This document shows positions 8,508 through 15,941 of a DNA stretch of 24,264 nucleotides, piece by piece; the stretch's first letter is position 1; every line of letters begins with the position of its first letter. The translations under genes were made by a program, and so were the position numbers. The DNA is from Saccharicrinis sp041595375 (GTDB lineage: Bacteria; Bacteroidota; Bacteroidia; Bacteroidales; Marinilabiliaceae). The stretch spans positions 1 through 24,264 of the forward strand of contig JBFHKL010000029.1 of the NCBI GenBank assembly GCA_041595375.1. The letters run 5' to 3'. The notes under the pieces were generated by a model. It made no database searches and was not told where the DNA came from. It saw nothing but the letters and a program-made list of their open reading frames with translations.

Positions 8508-8912
8508 CGACCTTATGCTCATTTTATTTAACGGAATTTAAATAATAGGCATGCTTCGCCTCGTCAGTCACATATTGAAGTGCCTAACAAAGAGCATGAT
8601 TATTTTAGCAAGATGAATATAACTTAAAGAAAGTATGGACTTGATTTATTACATCTTAAGAAGGCTCAATCTCTGCTAAAAATTTCCTTATTCAATGTAA
8701 CCAAAAATAGAGCAAGAGTCTTAGCCATTTGATTAATCCATGATTTTTTCATGTAAGGAGCTAAATTTTGTCACCTAAACGAATTAATCAATATGAATTA
8801 ACATATTACACTTTAAAACATTTAAAACTTAACCTCACTTACAAAAGAATATTTTATATGAAATTTTGACTAACTGACCCATTTTTAAGATTAATTTACC
8901 CATTAATAGTAG

Positions 8913-8920
8913 TATATTTG
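8913..8920 (+). promoter_or_regulatory. Possible -7 element of the wza-like gene
   Basis: TATATTTG matches the Bacteroidota sigma-A -7 consensus TAnnTTTG. No good TTTG -33 element lies 19-21 bases upstream, so the match is partial. It would start transcription near 8927, about 140 bases before the preferred start codon. ACCCATT occurs twice just upstream (8877-8883 and 8897-8903), 20 bases apart. Confidence 0.4.
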
Positions 8921-9064
8921 TTAATAAAGGGATCTTATTTTATTGATTATAAGCAACAAACAAATATGTTTATTTTCTTAATCAATCACATATAAACCCA
9001 CAAGATGAAAACAATTTTTAATCCTCTTGTTTCACTTTTCTCGTATAACTTTGATCGTAACATT

Positions 9065-9841
9065 ATGGAACATTTTAAACTTATTATTTTTATATTCTGT
9101 TTAAGTATATTATCATCCTGTGTCTCTCTTAAAAAGTCCACCTACTTGCAAGGAGACTACGCTAAAGCACTTGCTGAAATTGAAGATGCTTATCAACCTA
9201 CAAAATCTGACTATTTAATAAAACCTAATGACAATTTATATATCAAGATTACCAGTACAGATGAACGCACCTCTGCTTTTTTAAACTTTGACTCCAGAAG
9301 TACCAATGGACGTATTGATACACCTATGGCGGCTACACTTGCAGGTTACAGGGTTAATATAGATGGATCAATTAATTTTCCGTTTATAGGTAAGATATAT
9401 ATTTCGGGTTTAACCCTGACTGAAGTAAGAGACAAAATACATGTAGCTGTGAGTAAATATCTTGAAGACAGTAGCGTTGATGTAAAATTATTAAACGATA
9501 ATATTTCTATTATAGGAGAAGTAAATGAACCTGGTCGTTTTTTGCTCTATGCTGAAGAAATTAACCTACTTGAAGCCATCAGTATGGCTGGTGATATGAC
9601 AGATTATGCTAACCGAAAAGAGGTTCGTTTAATCAGAAATGATGGAGATATCCCTCAGATTATAAAAATAAATACATTAGATGACAACATCATGTTTTCA
9701 CCATATTTTTATCTAAAACCTGGAGATATTATTTATGTGGCTCCAAGACGATTAAAGTCATGGCAACTAAGCTCAACACCACTAAGTTTAACACTTACTT
9801 TTTTGAATACTGCAATTTTAATTTATTCAGTCTCTCAGTAA
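9065..9841 (+). CDS. Wza-like polysaccharide export outer-membrane lipoprotein
   Basis: From ATG at 9065 the protein is 258 residues. It begins with a lipoprotein signal peptide, MEHFKLIIFIFCLSILSSC, with lipobox L-S-S-C at Cys19. An in-frame ATG at 9005 would add 20 residues ahead of the signal peptide, so the later start is preferred. The polysaccharide-export domain starts near KSDYLIKPNDNLYIKI (47-62). A SLBB-type domain follows at about 146-197 (ISIIGEVNEPGRFLLYAEE), then KPGDIIYVAPRR (218-229). The C-terminal hydrophobic helix (about 238-256) fits the membrane-crossing helix of Wza-type channels. This is the only export gene seen. A Wzc partner, commonly the next gene, is absent; the next 640 bases hold insertion-sequence debris instead. 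Confidence 0.88.
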   Translation: MEHFKLIIFIFCLSILSSCVSLKKSTYLQGDYAKALAEIEDAYQPTKSDYLIKPNDNLYIKITSTDERTSAFLNFDSRSTNGRIDTPMAATLAGYRVNIDGSINFPFIGKIYISGLTLTEVRDKIHVAVSKYLEDSSVDVKLLNDNISIIGEVNEPGRFLLYAEEINLLEAISMAGDMTDYANRKEVRLIRNDGDIPQIIKINTLDDNIMFSPYFYLKPGDIIYVAPRRLKSWQLSSTPLSLTLTFLNTAILIYSVSQ

Positions 9842-9903
9842 GCTAAAGGCCCAATACATATTGTTGATAATATTTTTGCCAGCTACATTTGGCATCAAAA
9901 ATT

Positions 9904-10068
9904 ATGCATTTAATTGAATCTAATTTTCAGAAGTTAAATCAAGAGTATCTAGATTCCGGGTTTAGTATGCGGTATTTTTGCACCGATCAGAACTTAGCAA
10001 TATCAACTTTTTACAATTGGAGGTAGAAATTAAGGCTTAAAGCATCCACACCGGAATTTGCTATGTGA
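9904..10068 (+). pseudogene. tnpA: tnpA fragment (IS66-type accessory protein, helix-turn-helix)
   Basis: ATG at 9904 opens 40 codons containing NFQKLNQEYLDSGFSMRYFC and LAISTFYNWR. This is the helix-turn-helix pattern of IS66 TnpA proteins (residue-long helix, SGLS-type turn, FC, then STFYNW). A TAG at 10024-10026 interrupts it, but the same frame continues with KLRLKASTPEFAM to TGA at 10066-10068, as expected for a gene broken by a nonsense mutation and then truncated. Confidence 0.6.
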
Positions 10069-10099
10069 TGCACAAATAAACATCTTAAAGTTGCTTTAA

Positions 10100-10331
10100 T
10101 GGGGTCCTGTATTTTCGCGCAAGAATTTCTGCACCCTTAGCGGTATTGTTTCATCGGTAATTAAGTGCAACATCCAATATGACAAGGCATTTACTGTTGA
10201 TGAGTGGCAATATGACAACCATGCAGGTAAGGAGGCACCAGGAGCATAACAGGGTAATTATTTACAACAAAAAACTCGATAACAGAGTTTTTAAACTTCT
10301 AACTTTTGATGAAAATATCGTGAACAACTAA
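10100..10331 (+). pseudogene. tnpB: tnpB fragment (IS66 Orf2-like)
   Basis: One frame (10100-10249) contains SRKNFCTLSGIVSSVIKCNI, resembling the MRKSFDGLSGIV region near the start of IS66 TnpB. The frame then shifts by +1, and 10248-10331 contains VIIYNKKLDNRVFKLLTFDE, resembling the VFIFxNKxRDxxKLLxWD segment of the same family. A stretch of about 60 bases between them does not fit the family. It overlaps an 11-base direct repeat, so a small insertion or duplication is likely. The ORF is broken in at least two places. Confidence 0.6.
10175..10218 (+). repeat. Short direct repeat inside the tnpB remnant
   Basis: CAATATGACAA occurs at 10175-10185 and again at 10208-10218, a 33-base period. 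It coincides with the non-family segment in the tnpB fragment and may mark a small duplication or insertion. Confidence 0.55.
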
Positions 10332-10333
10332 CA

Positions 10334-10435
10334 CAAGATAGATTTTAACCAACTATTTCTGTTGCCGAAGAAAAAGCGATAGTCAAAGAAGAAGATAGGG
10401 AGTTATTGACTTACAAACGCCAAAGACAAAAAAAA
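10334..10435 (+). pseudogene. tnpC: tnpC fragment (IS66 transposase, N-terminal linker)
   Basis: A frame with a stop at 10346-10348 continues with ISVAEEKAIVKEEDRELL followed by TYKRQRQKK. It is the charged linker that precedes the zinc-binding domain in IS66 transposases (E/K-rich stretch, then TYxRxKxKK). The transposase core is missing. Identification rests on composition and on position after the tnpA and tnpB pieces, so it is less sure than those. Confidence 0.45.
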
Positions 10436-10472
10436 GAAAGCATTGACAATACATTCCAACGCTTTCTTTTTT
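10430..10472. terminator. Bidirectional factor-independent terminator
   Basis: AAAAAAGAAAGC (10430-10441) is perfectly complementary to GCTTTCTTTTTT (10461-10472), and TTG (10443-10445) pairs with CAA (10457-10459) inside. The hairpin ends in a T run on both strands. It lies 9 bases beyond the wecC stop on the minus strand and also ends the plus-strand wza/IS66 stretch, the expected place between convergent transcripts. Confidence 0.75.
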
Positions 10473-10481
10473 GCTTAAATT

Positions 10482-11696
10482 TTATTTATAAATTCCACAA
10501 AAATCCAGGATTACTTTATTGTTTGATTTTGGAAGTGTTTTGAATTCATCATGAGCAACAAGAAAGGCTACAATATCAGCTTTGTCATATGCCTCCTGAT
10601 AAGGCGTTAGTTTCAAAATTTGGTGTTCTTTAATATTTGGTTCAACAAAATATATTTGTTCTCCATTGGCATTTTGCACCACTTTTTGTGCGATATATTT
10701 TGCAGGAGATTCTCTGAGGTCATCGATATTTGGCTTAAAAGCTAACCCCATGATTGCAATAGCAGGGCTTTTCCCATTTTTTATCTGAAAATTGAGAATA
10801 GTATTTTGAATTTTCTCAGCCACCCAAAACGATTTATAATTATTTGTTTCACGAGCTTTTCCTATCATTTGAGATTCTCTTGGATAATCAGAGACTATAA
10901 AGTAAGGATCTACTGCAATACAGTGACCGCCAACACCACATCCTGGCTGTAATATACTTACGCGCGGATGTTTATTAGCGAGCTCAATGAGCTCCCACAC
11001 ATTAATATTAGCTTTATCGCATATTAATGACAATTCATTGGCAAAAGCAATCTGAACATCTCTGCTTGCATTTTCTGTAAGCTTGCACATCTCAGCCGTT
11101 CTGGCATTTGTTTTATGTAGTTTTCCTTTAACAAACAATTGGTAAAACTCCACTGCCTTTTCCGTAGAAACACTATCAATTCCTCCAATTACTCTATCGT
11201 TATTAACCAGTTCAAACATAACATTACCGGGCAAAACTCTTTCCGGGCAATAGGCAACATATATCTCACTTTCTAATTCTGGACGTTTCGATAGTATTAA
11301 ATTTCTCATTTTTTTTGTTGTCCCAACAGGAGATGTAGACTCTATGATTACCAAATTACCTGTTTTTAAATGAGGAATGACATTTAATATTGCTGCCTCA
11401 ACAAAAGAAATATCTGGTTCATGATTTCCTTTAAAAGGTGTGGGGACTACAATTAAAAACACATCTGCAGGTTTAACATCCACAGAAGCCTTTAATGCAC
11501 CACTATCAACCGATTCTTTTACATATTTCAACAATTCTGGTTCTATAATATGTATTTCGCCTTTGTTAATAGTTTCAACTACCTTTGAATTAATATCCAT
11601 ACCATTTACCTTAATTCCACTATATGCCACCAAAGCACTAGTTGGTAATCCGATATACCCCAAACCAATTGTTGTTACAGTAATATTTTTAGTCAT
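10482..11696 (-). CDS. wecC: UDP-N-acetyl-D-mannosamine dehydrogenase
   Basis: A 404-residue member of the UDP-glucose/GDP-mannose dehydrogenase family. It oxidises UDP-ManNAc to UDP-ManNAcA in two NAD-dependent steps in the cytoplasm. The NAD-binding GLGYIGLP lies at 11-18, ESTSPVGTT at 119-127, YCPERVLPG at 149-157, and CKLTEN at 204-209. The catalytic cysteine is Cys259 in GCGVGGHCIAVDP, and the C-terminal domain contains MGLAFKPNIDDLRESP. The motif set and length fit WecC/MnaB better than UDP-glucose dehydrogenase, and the wecB gene lies directly upstream, so substrate assignment is strong. The gap to wecB is 89 bases. The hairpin at 10430-10472 ends the transcript. Confidence 0.92.
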   Translation of the reverse strand: MTKNITVTTIGLGYIGLPTSALVAYSGIKVNGMDINSKVVETINKGEIHIIEPELLKYVKESVDSGALKASVDVKPADVFLIVVPTPFKGNHEPDISFVEAAILNVIPHLKTGNLVIIESTSPVGTTKKMRNLILSKRPELESEIYVAYCPERVLPGNVMFELVNNDRVIGGIDSVSTEKAVEFYQLFVKGKLHKTNARTAEMCKLTENASRDVQIAFANELSLICDKANINVWELIELANKHPRVSILQPGCGVGGHCIAVDPYFIVSDYPRESQMIGKARETNNYKSFWVAEKIQNTILNFQIKNGKSPAIAIMGLAFKPNIDDLRESPAKYIAQKVVQNANGEQIYFVEPNIKEHQILKLTPYQEAYDKADIVAFLVAHDEFKTLPKSNNKVILDFCGIYK

Positions 11697-11785
11697 TTTT
11701 AATATATTAAAGGTGAGATGTAAATAGCGATACTTTACAACGTTAATCTTTATAGCATTAATTGTAGAAACTCAATAAACAGCAT

Positions 11786-12904
11786 TTATAAACTTTTCAT
11801 AAATTGTACGATTCTATTTGCTGCTTTTCCGTCTCCATAAGGATTATGCAACTGACTCATCACATCATATCTTTTAGGATTTTTCAGTAGATCCAACGTT
11901 TCTTTAACAATTTTATCAGCATCAGTACCCACTAGGATAACTGTACCAGCCTCAACAGCCTCTGGTCTTTCTGTCGTATCTCTCATTACTAAAACCGGCT
12001 TACCTAAACTTGGAGCTTCTTCCTGAACCCCACCACTATCTGTAATAATTATTTTTGCTTTATTCATCAACCAAATAAAGCTTTCATAAGGCTGAGGAGC
12101 TATCAATTTAATATTTTTTATTCCTTCCAGTATTTCATAAACAGGTTTCTGCACATTAGGATTAAGGTGAACGGGATAAATTACATCTCCATCAAATTCA
12201 GCGGCTATTGATTTTAAAGCCTTACATATATTAATAAAACCCTGTCCAAAATTCTCTCTTCGATGTCCCGTAACTAGTATAATTTCCTTCTGCCCATTAA
12301 CTAGCGATTTTACCTGATTTAACGATTCATTTGTATCTAATTTATTGACCAACTTAACCCCTTCAAAGAGTGCATCTATTACGGTATTACCTGTAACAAT
12401 AATTTGCTCCTCCTTAACTCCTTCTCTTAATAGATTTTCTTTCGATTGTTTTGTAGGTGCAAAATGGAAATCAGCTAACCTACCTGTCATCTGTCTGTTT
12501 ATCTCTTCAGGAAAAGGGGCTAATTTATTAAAGGTTCTTAATCCGGCCTCAACATGGCACACTTTCGCACCATAATAAAATCCTGCTAATGAAGCAACCA
12601 TTGAGGTTGTTGTATCTCCATGAACAAAAACATAATCAGGACAAAATTCCTCAAGTACCGATTTCATACCAGTAAGGATATCGGCCGTTAAGGAGAATAA
12701 ATTTTGCCCAGGTTTCATCAAGTTCAGATCATAATCTGGAGTAATGTCAAAAAAAGACAATACCTGATCTAACATTTCACGATGTTGAGCCGTAACGCAA
12801 ACCTTAGTTTGAAAATTAGTTTCTTCTTTTAAAAAGGCCTTAACTACAGGAGCCATCTTAATAGCTTCTGGCCTGGTACCAAATACAATAAGAATTTTTT
12901 TCAT
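11786..12904 (-). CDS. wecB: UDP-N-acetylglucosamine 2-epimerase (non-hydrolysing)
   Basis: The enzyme interconverts UDP-GlcNAc and UDP-ManNAc. The frame is open to an ATG at 12961, but the conserved protein starts at the internal ATG at 12904 (MKKILIVFGTRPEAIKMAPV), giving 372 residues, the usual family length. The extra 19 residues match nothing in the family. Signature segments are present: VHGDTTTS, HVEAGLRT, PFPEEINRQMTGRLAD, TGNTVIDAL, TGHRREN, YPVHLNP, and TDSGGVQEEAPSLGKPVLVM followed by RDTTERPEAVEAG. The product feeds wecC next door, so this pair supplies ManNAcA to the polysaccharide. It is preceded by a 280-base divergent spacer shared with the VOC gene, with no clear promoter. 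Confidence 0.93.
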   Translation of the reverse strand: MKKILIVFGTRPEAIKMAPVVKAFLKEETNFQTKVCVTAQHREMLDQVLSFFDITPDYDLNLMKPGQNLFSLTADILTGMKSVLEEFCPDYVFVHGDTTTSMVASLAGFYYGAKVCHVEAGLRTFNKLAPFPEEINRQMTGRLADFHFAPTKQSKENLLREGVKEEQIIVTGNTVIDALFEGVKLVNKLDTNESLNQVKSLVNGQKEIILVTGHRRENFGQGFINICKALKSIAAEFDGDVIYPVHLNPNVQKPVYEILEGIKNIKLIAPQPYESFIWLMNKAKIIITDSGGVQEEAPSLGKPVLVMRDTTERPEAVEAGTVILVGTDADKIVKETLDLLKNPKRYDVMSQLHNPYGDGKAANRIVQFMKSL

Positions 12905-13184
12905 ATAAACGAGTATATTTCTTAGTAAGAACATCAATCCCACTAAACCCTGTCTTTTCATACTTTATTAATGAATAGACTTGTTAGCTAATACCCAAGT
13001 TAAGACAGTTCACGCCATACTTTCCTGTTTTAATGATAAATACTGTTTTTTTTTTGTTCAATGGTTATATTGCAATGACAAAACCGCTATATCATGTTTT
13101 TTTAATCATCTATTATAAAAATCAACAAGCTTATTCCCTTTTCTTTTATTATCTTTAAAGTACTAATTCATATAAAATTGGCTT

Positions 13185-13607
13185 ATGGTAATTGATCATA
13201 TTGGTATCGTTGTTAAAAATATGCAACAAGGCATTATACAATGGGAGCAATGCTTTGGCTATAAACAAATGACCCAGGAAGTCATTAATACCAGACAAAA
13301 AGTGAAAGTAATTTTTATGGAAAAGGAAAACTCTGTTACCATTAAGTTACTTGAACCTATTGATGAGAGCTCACCAATATATGCATTTACGAAACGTGGA
13401 GGAGGATTACATCACCTTTGTTTCAAGACCGATCATATGGAAATTGAAATACCCTTACTTCAGGAAAATGGTTTAAGATTAATATCTCCTCCCACACCCG
13501 GAGAAGCCTTTGACAATGAAAATATTGCCTTCCTGCTGGCTCAAAATAACTTAAACGTAGAGTTAATTGATACTGATAAGAAAATGATACCCATACAACA
13601 GCGCTAG
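13185..13607 (+). CDS. VOC-fold metalloprotein, methylmalonyl-CoA epimerase-like
   Basis: A 140-residue single-domain protein of the vicinal-oxygen-chelate superfamily. It begins MVIDHIGIVV, with repeated beta-alpha-beta-beta-beta units. The four metal-ligand positions known from methylmalonyl-CoA epimerase can be matched: His5 (DHIGIVV), Gln38 (RQKVKV), His76 or His77 (GGGLHHLCF) and Glu126 (NVELID). It is probably an active metalloenzyme acting on a CoA- or nucleotide-linked carbonyl compound. The gene is plus strand, inside a minus-strand block, convergent with the sugar aminotransferase (20 bases apart) and divergent from wecB. Nothing for propionate metabolism is nearby, so a role in sugar or acyl-group modification is possible. 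The exact reaction is unknown. Confidence 0.8.
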   Translation: MVIDHIGIVVKNMQQGIIQWEQCFGYKQMTQEVINTRQKVKVIFMEKENSVTIKLLEPIDESSPIYAFTKRGGGLHHLCFKTDHMEIEIPLLQENGLRLISPPTPGEAFDNENIAFLLAQNNLNVELIDTDKKMIPIQQR

Positions 13608-13627
13608 ATTTTAGATATAACTTTTAA

Positions 13628-14767
13628 CTAAAATCCATTAACACTATCAACCACTCTTCTTGCTTCTTCAATAGTCATAACCTGGCTAATTGGCAGACTA
13701 AGTACCTCGTTATGTATTTTTTCTGTAATTGGAAAAGATAGCTGATTCCACTCCCGATAGGCTTTTTGCTGATAAGGAGGAACTGGGTAATGAATGAGGG
13801 TTTGAATCCCTTTATCTTTCAAAAATTGTTGTAATTTATGTCGTTTTGGATGACGGATAACAAAAAGGTGCCAAACACAAGATAGATCATTGATTATTAA
13901 TTGTTGCTTATTGGTTTTAGGTAGGGTTAAATCAGGGGATAAAATATTTTCAAGATAGTACATAGCTATCTCTCTTCTATGATTATTGTCTTCATCAAGT
14001 CTTTTTAGCTTTACTCTCAAAACTGCAGCCTGAATCTCATCTAACCTAGAATTAAGACCTTGATAGTCATTTACATACTTTTCCGAAGAGCCATAATTGC
14101 CCAACGCTCTAATAACCGATGCCAATTCATCGTCATCAGTGGTAACTGCACCCCCATCGCCAAGGGCCCCGAGGTTTTTTCCTGGGTAAAAACTATGCCC
14201 GGCTGCATCACCCAAAGCTCCACTTTTCGCTTCCAGCTGCTGACTGCTGGCTGTCATCTGACAAACCGCCCCTACTGCCTGAGCATTGTCCTCGATTATT
14301 TTCAGATGATACTTTTTAGCCAGAGAGATTAGTTCTTTAGCCCAGCAAACCTGGCCGTATAAATGCACCACCATGATGGCTTTGGTTCGCGAGGTAATAC
14401 TTTGCTCAATGCAAGAAATATCCAGATTTAAAGTATCGATATCCGGCTCGACCAAAACAGGTTTTAAACCACTATCTGAAATGGCAAGTATGGAAGCTAT
14501 ATAAGTATTTGCAGGCACAATGACTTCATCACCTTCGTGCATCATACCCATTTGAATATAGGCTTTAAAAATCAAACGCAGCGCATCTAATCCATTTCCT
14601 ACCCCAATACAATTAGAAGTTCCAATGTAACAGGCATACTCTTGTTCAAAAGCTTTTACTTCTTCACCAAGCAAATACCACCCACTATCAACCACCCTTT
14701 TAATCGCCTGTGAAAGCTCTGGCTCATAACTTGACGTGATTTTTTGTATATCTAAAAACTTCACCAT
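13628..14767 (-). CDS. fdtB: PLP-dependent sugar 3-aminotransferase (FdtB/QdtB-like, DegT/DnrJ/EryC1)
   Basis: A 379-residue DegT/DnrJ/EryC1/StrS aminotransferase. The start FLDIQKITSSYEPELSQAI and the run GDEVIVPANTYIASILAISD (79-98) resemble FdtB/QdtB, which transfer an amino group from glutamate to C3 of dTDP-3-keto-6-deoxyhexose. IIEDNAQAVGA (157-167) provides the PLP-binding Asp160, and the Schiff-base lysine is Lys197 in HSFYPGKNLGALGDGG. NYGS...LNSRLDEIQAAVL fits the family C-terminal side. About 10-14 residues around 169-182 (QMTASSQQLEAKS) look inserted relative to the family and make the protein slightly long. No rmlA, rmlB, ketoisomerase or acetyltransferase gene is in the window, so FdtB assignment is by resemblance. 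Confidence 0.82.
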   Translation of the reverse strand: MVKFLDIQKITSSYEPELSQAIKRVVDSGWYLLGEEVKAFEQEYACYIGTSNCIGVGNGLDALRLIFKAYIQMGMMHEGDEVIVPANTYIASILAISDSGLKPVLVEPDIDTLNLDISCIEQSITSRTKAIMVVHLYGQVCWAKELISLAKKYHLKIIEDNAQAVGAVCQMTASSQQLEAKSGALGDAAGHSFYPGKNLGALGDGGAVTTDDDELASVIRALGNYGSSEKYVNDYQGLNSRLDEIQAAVLRVKLKRLDEDNNHRREIAMYYLENILSPDLTLPKTNKQQLIINDLSCVWHLFVIRHPKRHKLQQFLKDKGIQTLIHYPVPPYQQKAYREWNQLSFPITEKIHNEVLSLPISQVMTIEEARRVVDSVNGF

Positions 14768-14827
14768 ATACAGTAACTATAAACAATGCTCAAACTTACT
14801 AAAAACACATGTACAAATCATTTTAAA

Positions 14828-15922
14828 TTAAATAGATTCAAACACTTCCTTATATTTGATAGCTATTTTATCCCATCTATAATGTTTATTCAGCTTATCG
14901 TATGCTTTTTCTGCTTTTTCACTTAATAAGACAGGTGCATCCAAAACCTTTTTCAATTTATCAACTAAATCACTTGTATTATCCGATTGAAAAAAAACAA
15001 CTTCGTCTGCATTAAAAACTGCTTTATTCGCATCAATATCACTGCATAGTATAGGTGTTTTAACCAGAGCTGTTTCCAAAAGCATAATGGACATCGCTTC
15101 TGTTAGAGAGGGAAAAACAAAAAGAGAGGCTCCATTCACCAATGTCAATAATGTATTCTTTTCTTTTATTAGGCCGGCAAAATCAACATCTAATCCTTTA
15201 GCCATCTCCAGTATTTTCTTTCTATATGATGGCATTTGGTCCAGATTGCCGGCAACAACCAACCTACCTTCGAACCCTATTTCTTTTAATGCATGAAGTA
15301 ATAGATGAAGACCCTTTAATGGTATAATTCTACCGGCCGCAAATAACAGATAAGGTTTTGAATGTTCATTTTTCTTGTGTAAAGCATGGCCCAATTGAAT
15401 ATCTACACCATTGGGAATATAAACTACATTTGTATGATATTTTTGCTCATATAATTGTTTCAAAGGTTCGGAAACAGTAGTAAAAACACTTGAAAAACGT
15501 ATAGCTAACCATTCGTTGCATTTAAAAAATACTTTAACTGTAGCTGACCATTTTGAGTTATCCTGTGGTCGTGCATGAGAAGTCAAAACCACTTTATATC
15601 TCAGTCGTAATAAAGGCAAGATAAATGCTCCATCGGTATGATGAAGATGAACCAGATCATATTTTCGACTAAAAAGAACAGCCAAACATGATTTAATATA
15701 ATAGAAAAAAATATTTAAGAACTTAATAGGAAAAGCTTTAAAGATAAGCTGATGAACGTTTTCCATTTCAAACTCATCACGAGCATGAGAGCTAACAGCG
15801 AAAACGGTAAATTGATAACTATTGTTGAGCTGGCCAATGATATTCTGACCAACGGTTGCAGCCCCTCCAAATGCAGGCAATCCTTTTAAACCAATAACTG
15901 CGATATGTTTCTGAGTTGACAT
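14828..15922 (-). CDS. Glycosyltransferase family 4
   Basis: The frame is open to an ATG at 15973, but the conserved domain starts at the ATG at 15922 (MSTQKHIAVIGLKGLPAFGG); the longer form would overlap the upstream deacetylase. From 15922 it has 364 residues. GLKGLPAFGGAATVGQNI is the glycine-rich loop of GT4 enzymes, resembling rhamnosyl- and amino-sugar-transferring members. The donor-binding half has the strand LFAAGRIIPLKGLHLL and FPSLTEAMSIMLLE, which carries the conserved E-x7-E-type pair. It would add one sugar to the lipid-linked repeat unit at the cytoplasmic membrane. It follows a deacetylase gene by 19 bases and precedes fdtB by 60 bases. Confidence 0.85.
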   Translation of the reverse strand: MSTQKHIAVIGLKGLPAFGGAATVGQNIIGQLNNSYQFTVFAVSSHARDEFEMENVHQLIFKAFPIKFLNIFFYYIKSCLAVLFSRKYDLVHLHHTDGAFILPLLRLRYKVVLTSHARPQDNSKWSATVKVFFKCNEWLAIRFSSVFTTVSEPLKQLYEQKYHTNVVYIPNGVDIQLGHALHKKNEHSKPYLLFAAGRIIPLKGLHLLLHALKEIGFEGRLVVAGNLDQMPSYRKKILEMAKGLDVDFAGLIKEKNTLLTLVNGASLFVFPSLTEAMSIMLLETALVKTPILCSDIDANKAVFNADEVVFFQSDNTSDLVDKLKKVLDAPVLLSEKAEKAYDKLNKHYRWDKIAIKYKEVFESI

Positions 15923-15941
15923 TTTTATTTCAGATAATTTT

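Larger units (their letters stand above)
8456..9004. other. 549-base divergent leader between flippase and wza-like genes
   Basis: No coding frame of note on either strand. The stretch must drive the minus-strand block and the plus-strand export gene in opposite directions. Two small structures are visible: an inverted repeat close to the flippase start (8471-8507), and a repeated ACCCATT motif at 8877-8903 just before a possible promoter element. A TATTTTTG element on the minus strand (8709-8702) fits the Bacteroidota -7 consensus but has no visible -33 partner. AT content is very high, typical of Bacteroidota spacers. Confidence 0.6.
9842..10435 (+). mobile_element. Decayed IS66-type insertion sequence
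   Basis: After the wza-like gene, three broken frames follow in the order tnpA, tnpB, tnpC, the normal order of IS66-family elements, all on the plus strand. Each contains residues reminiscent of the matching family (see the three pseudogene entries) but is interrupted by stops or frameshifts and is far shorter than normal. The bulk of tnpC, including its catalytic core, is gone, so the element is dead. Terminal inverted repeats and target-site duplications were not found. The borders are approximate; recognisable coding starts at 9904. Confidence 0.6.

Noticed and set aside
8456..9004. Invertible promoter like those of Bacteroides capsule loci
   Set aside because: No pair of inverted repeats flanking a promoter was found, and no invertase gene is in the window.
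9005..9064. Longer start of the wza-like gene
   Set aside because: It would place 20 residues ahead of a complete lipoprotein signal peptide that already starts with its own ATG.
12905..12961. Upstream extension of wecB to ATG at 12961
   Set aside because: The 19 extra residues precede the conserved MKKILIVFGTRPEAIK start and match nothing in the family; the shorter start gives normal length.
13045..13056. Run of T in the wecB/VOC spacer as a phase-variable tract
   Set aside because: It is not inside a gene and not between recognisable promoter elements, so no switching role can be supported.
13608..13634. ATTTTAG / CTAAAAT inverted repeat between the convergent VOC and fdtB genes
   Set aside because: Seven AT-rich pairs around a 13-base loop, partly inside the fdtB stop region and without a clear T run; too weak to call a terminator.
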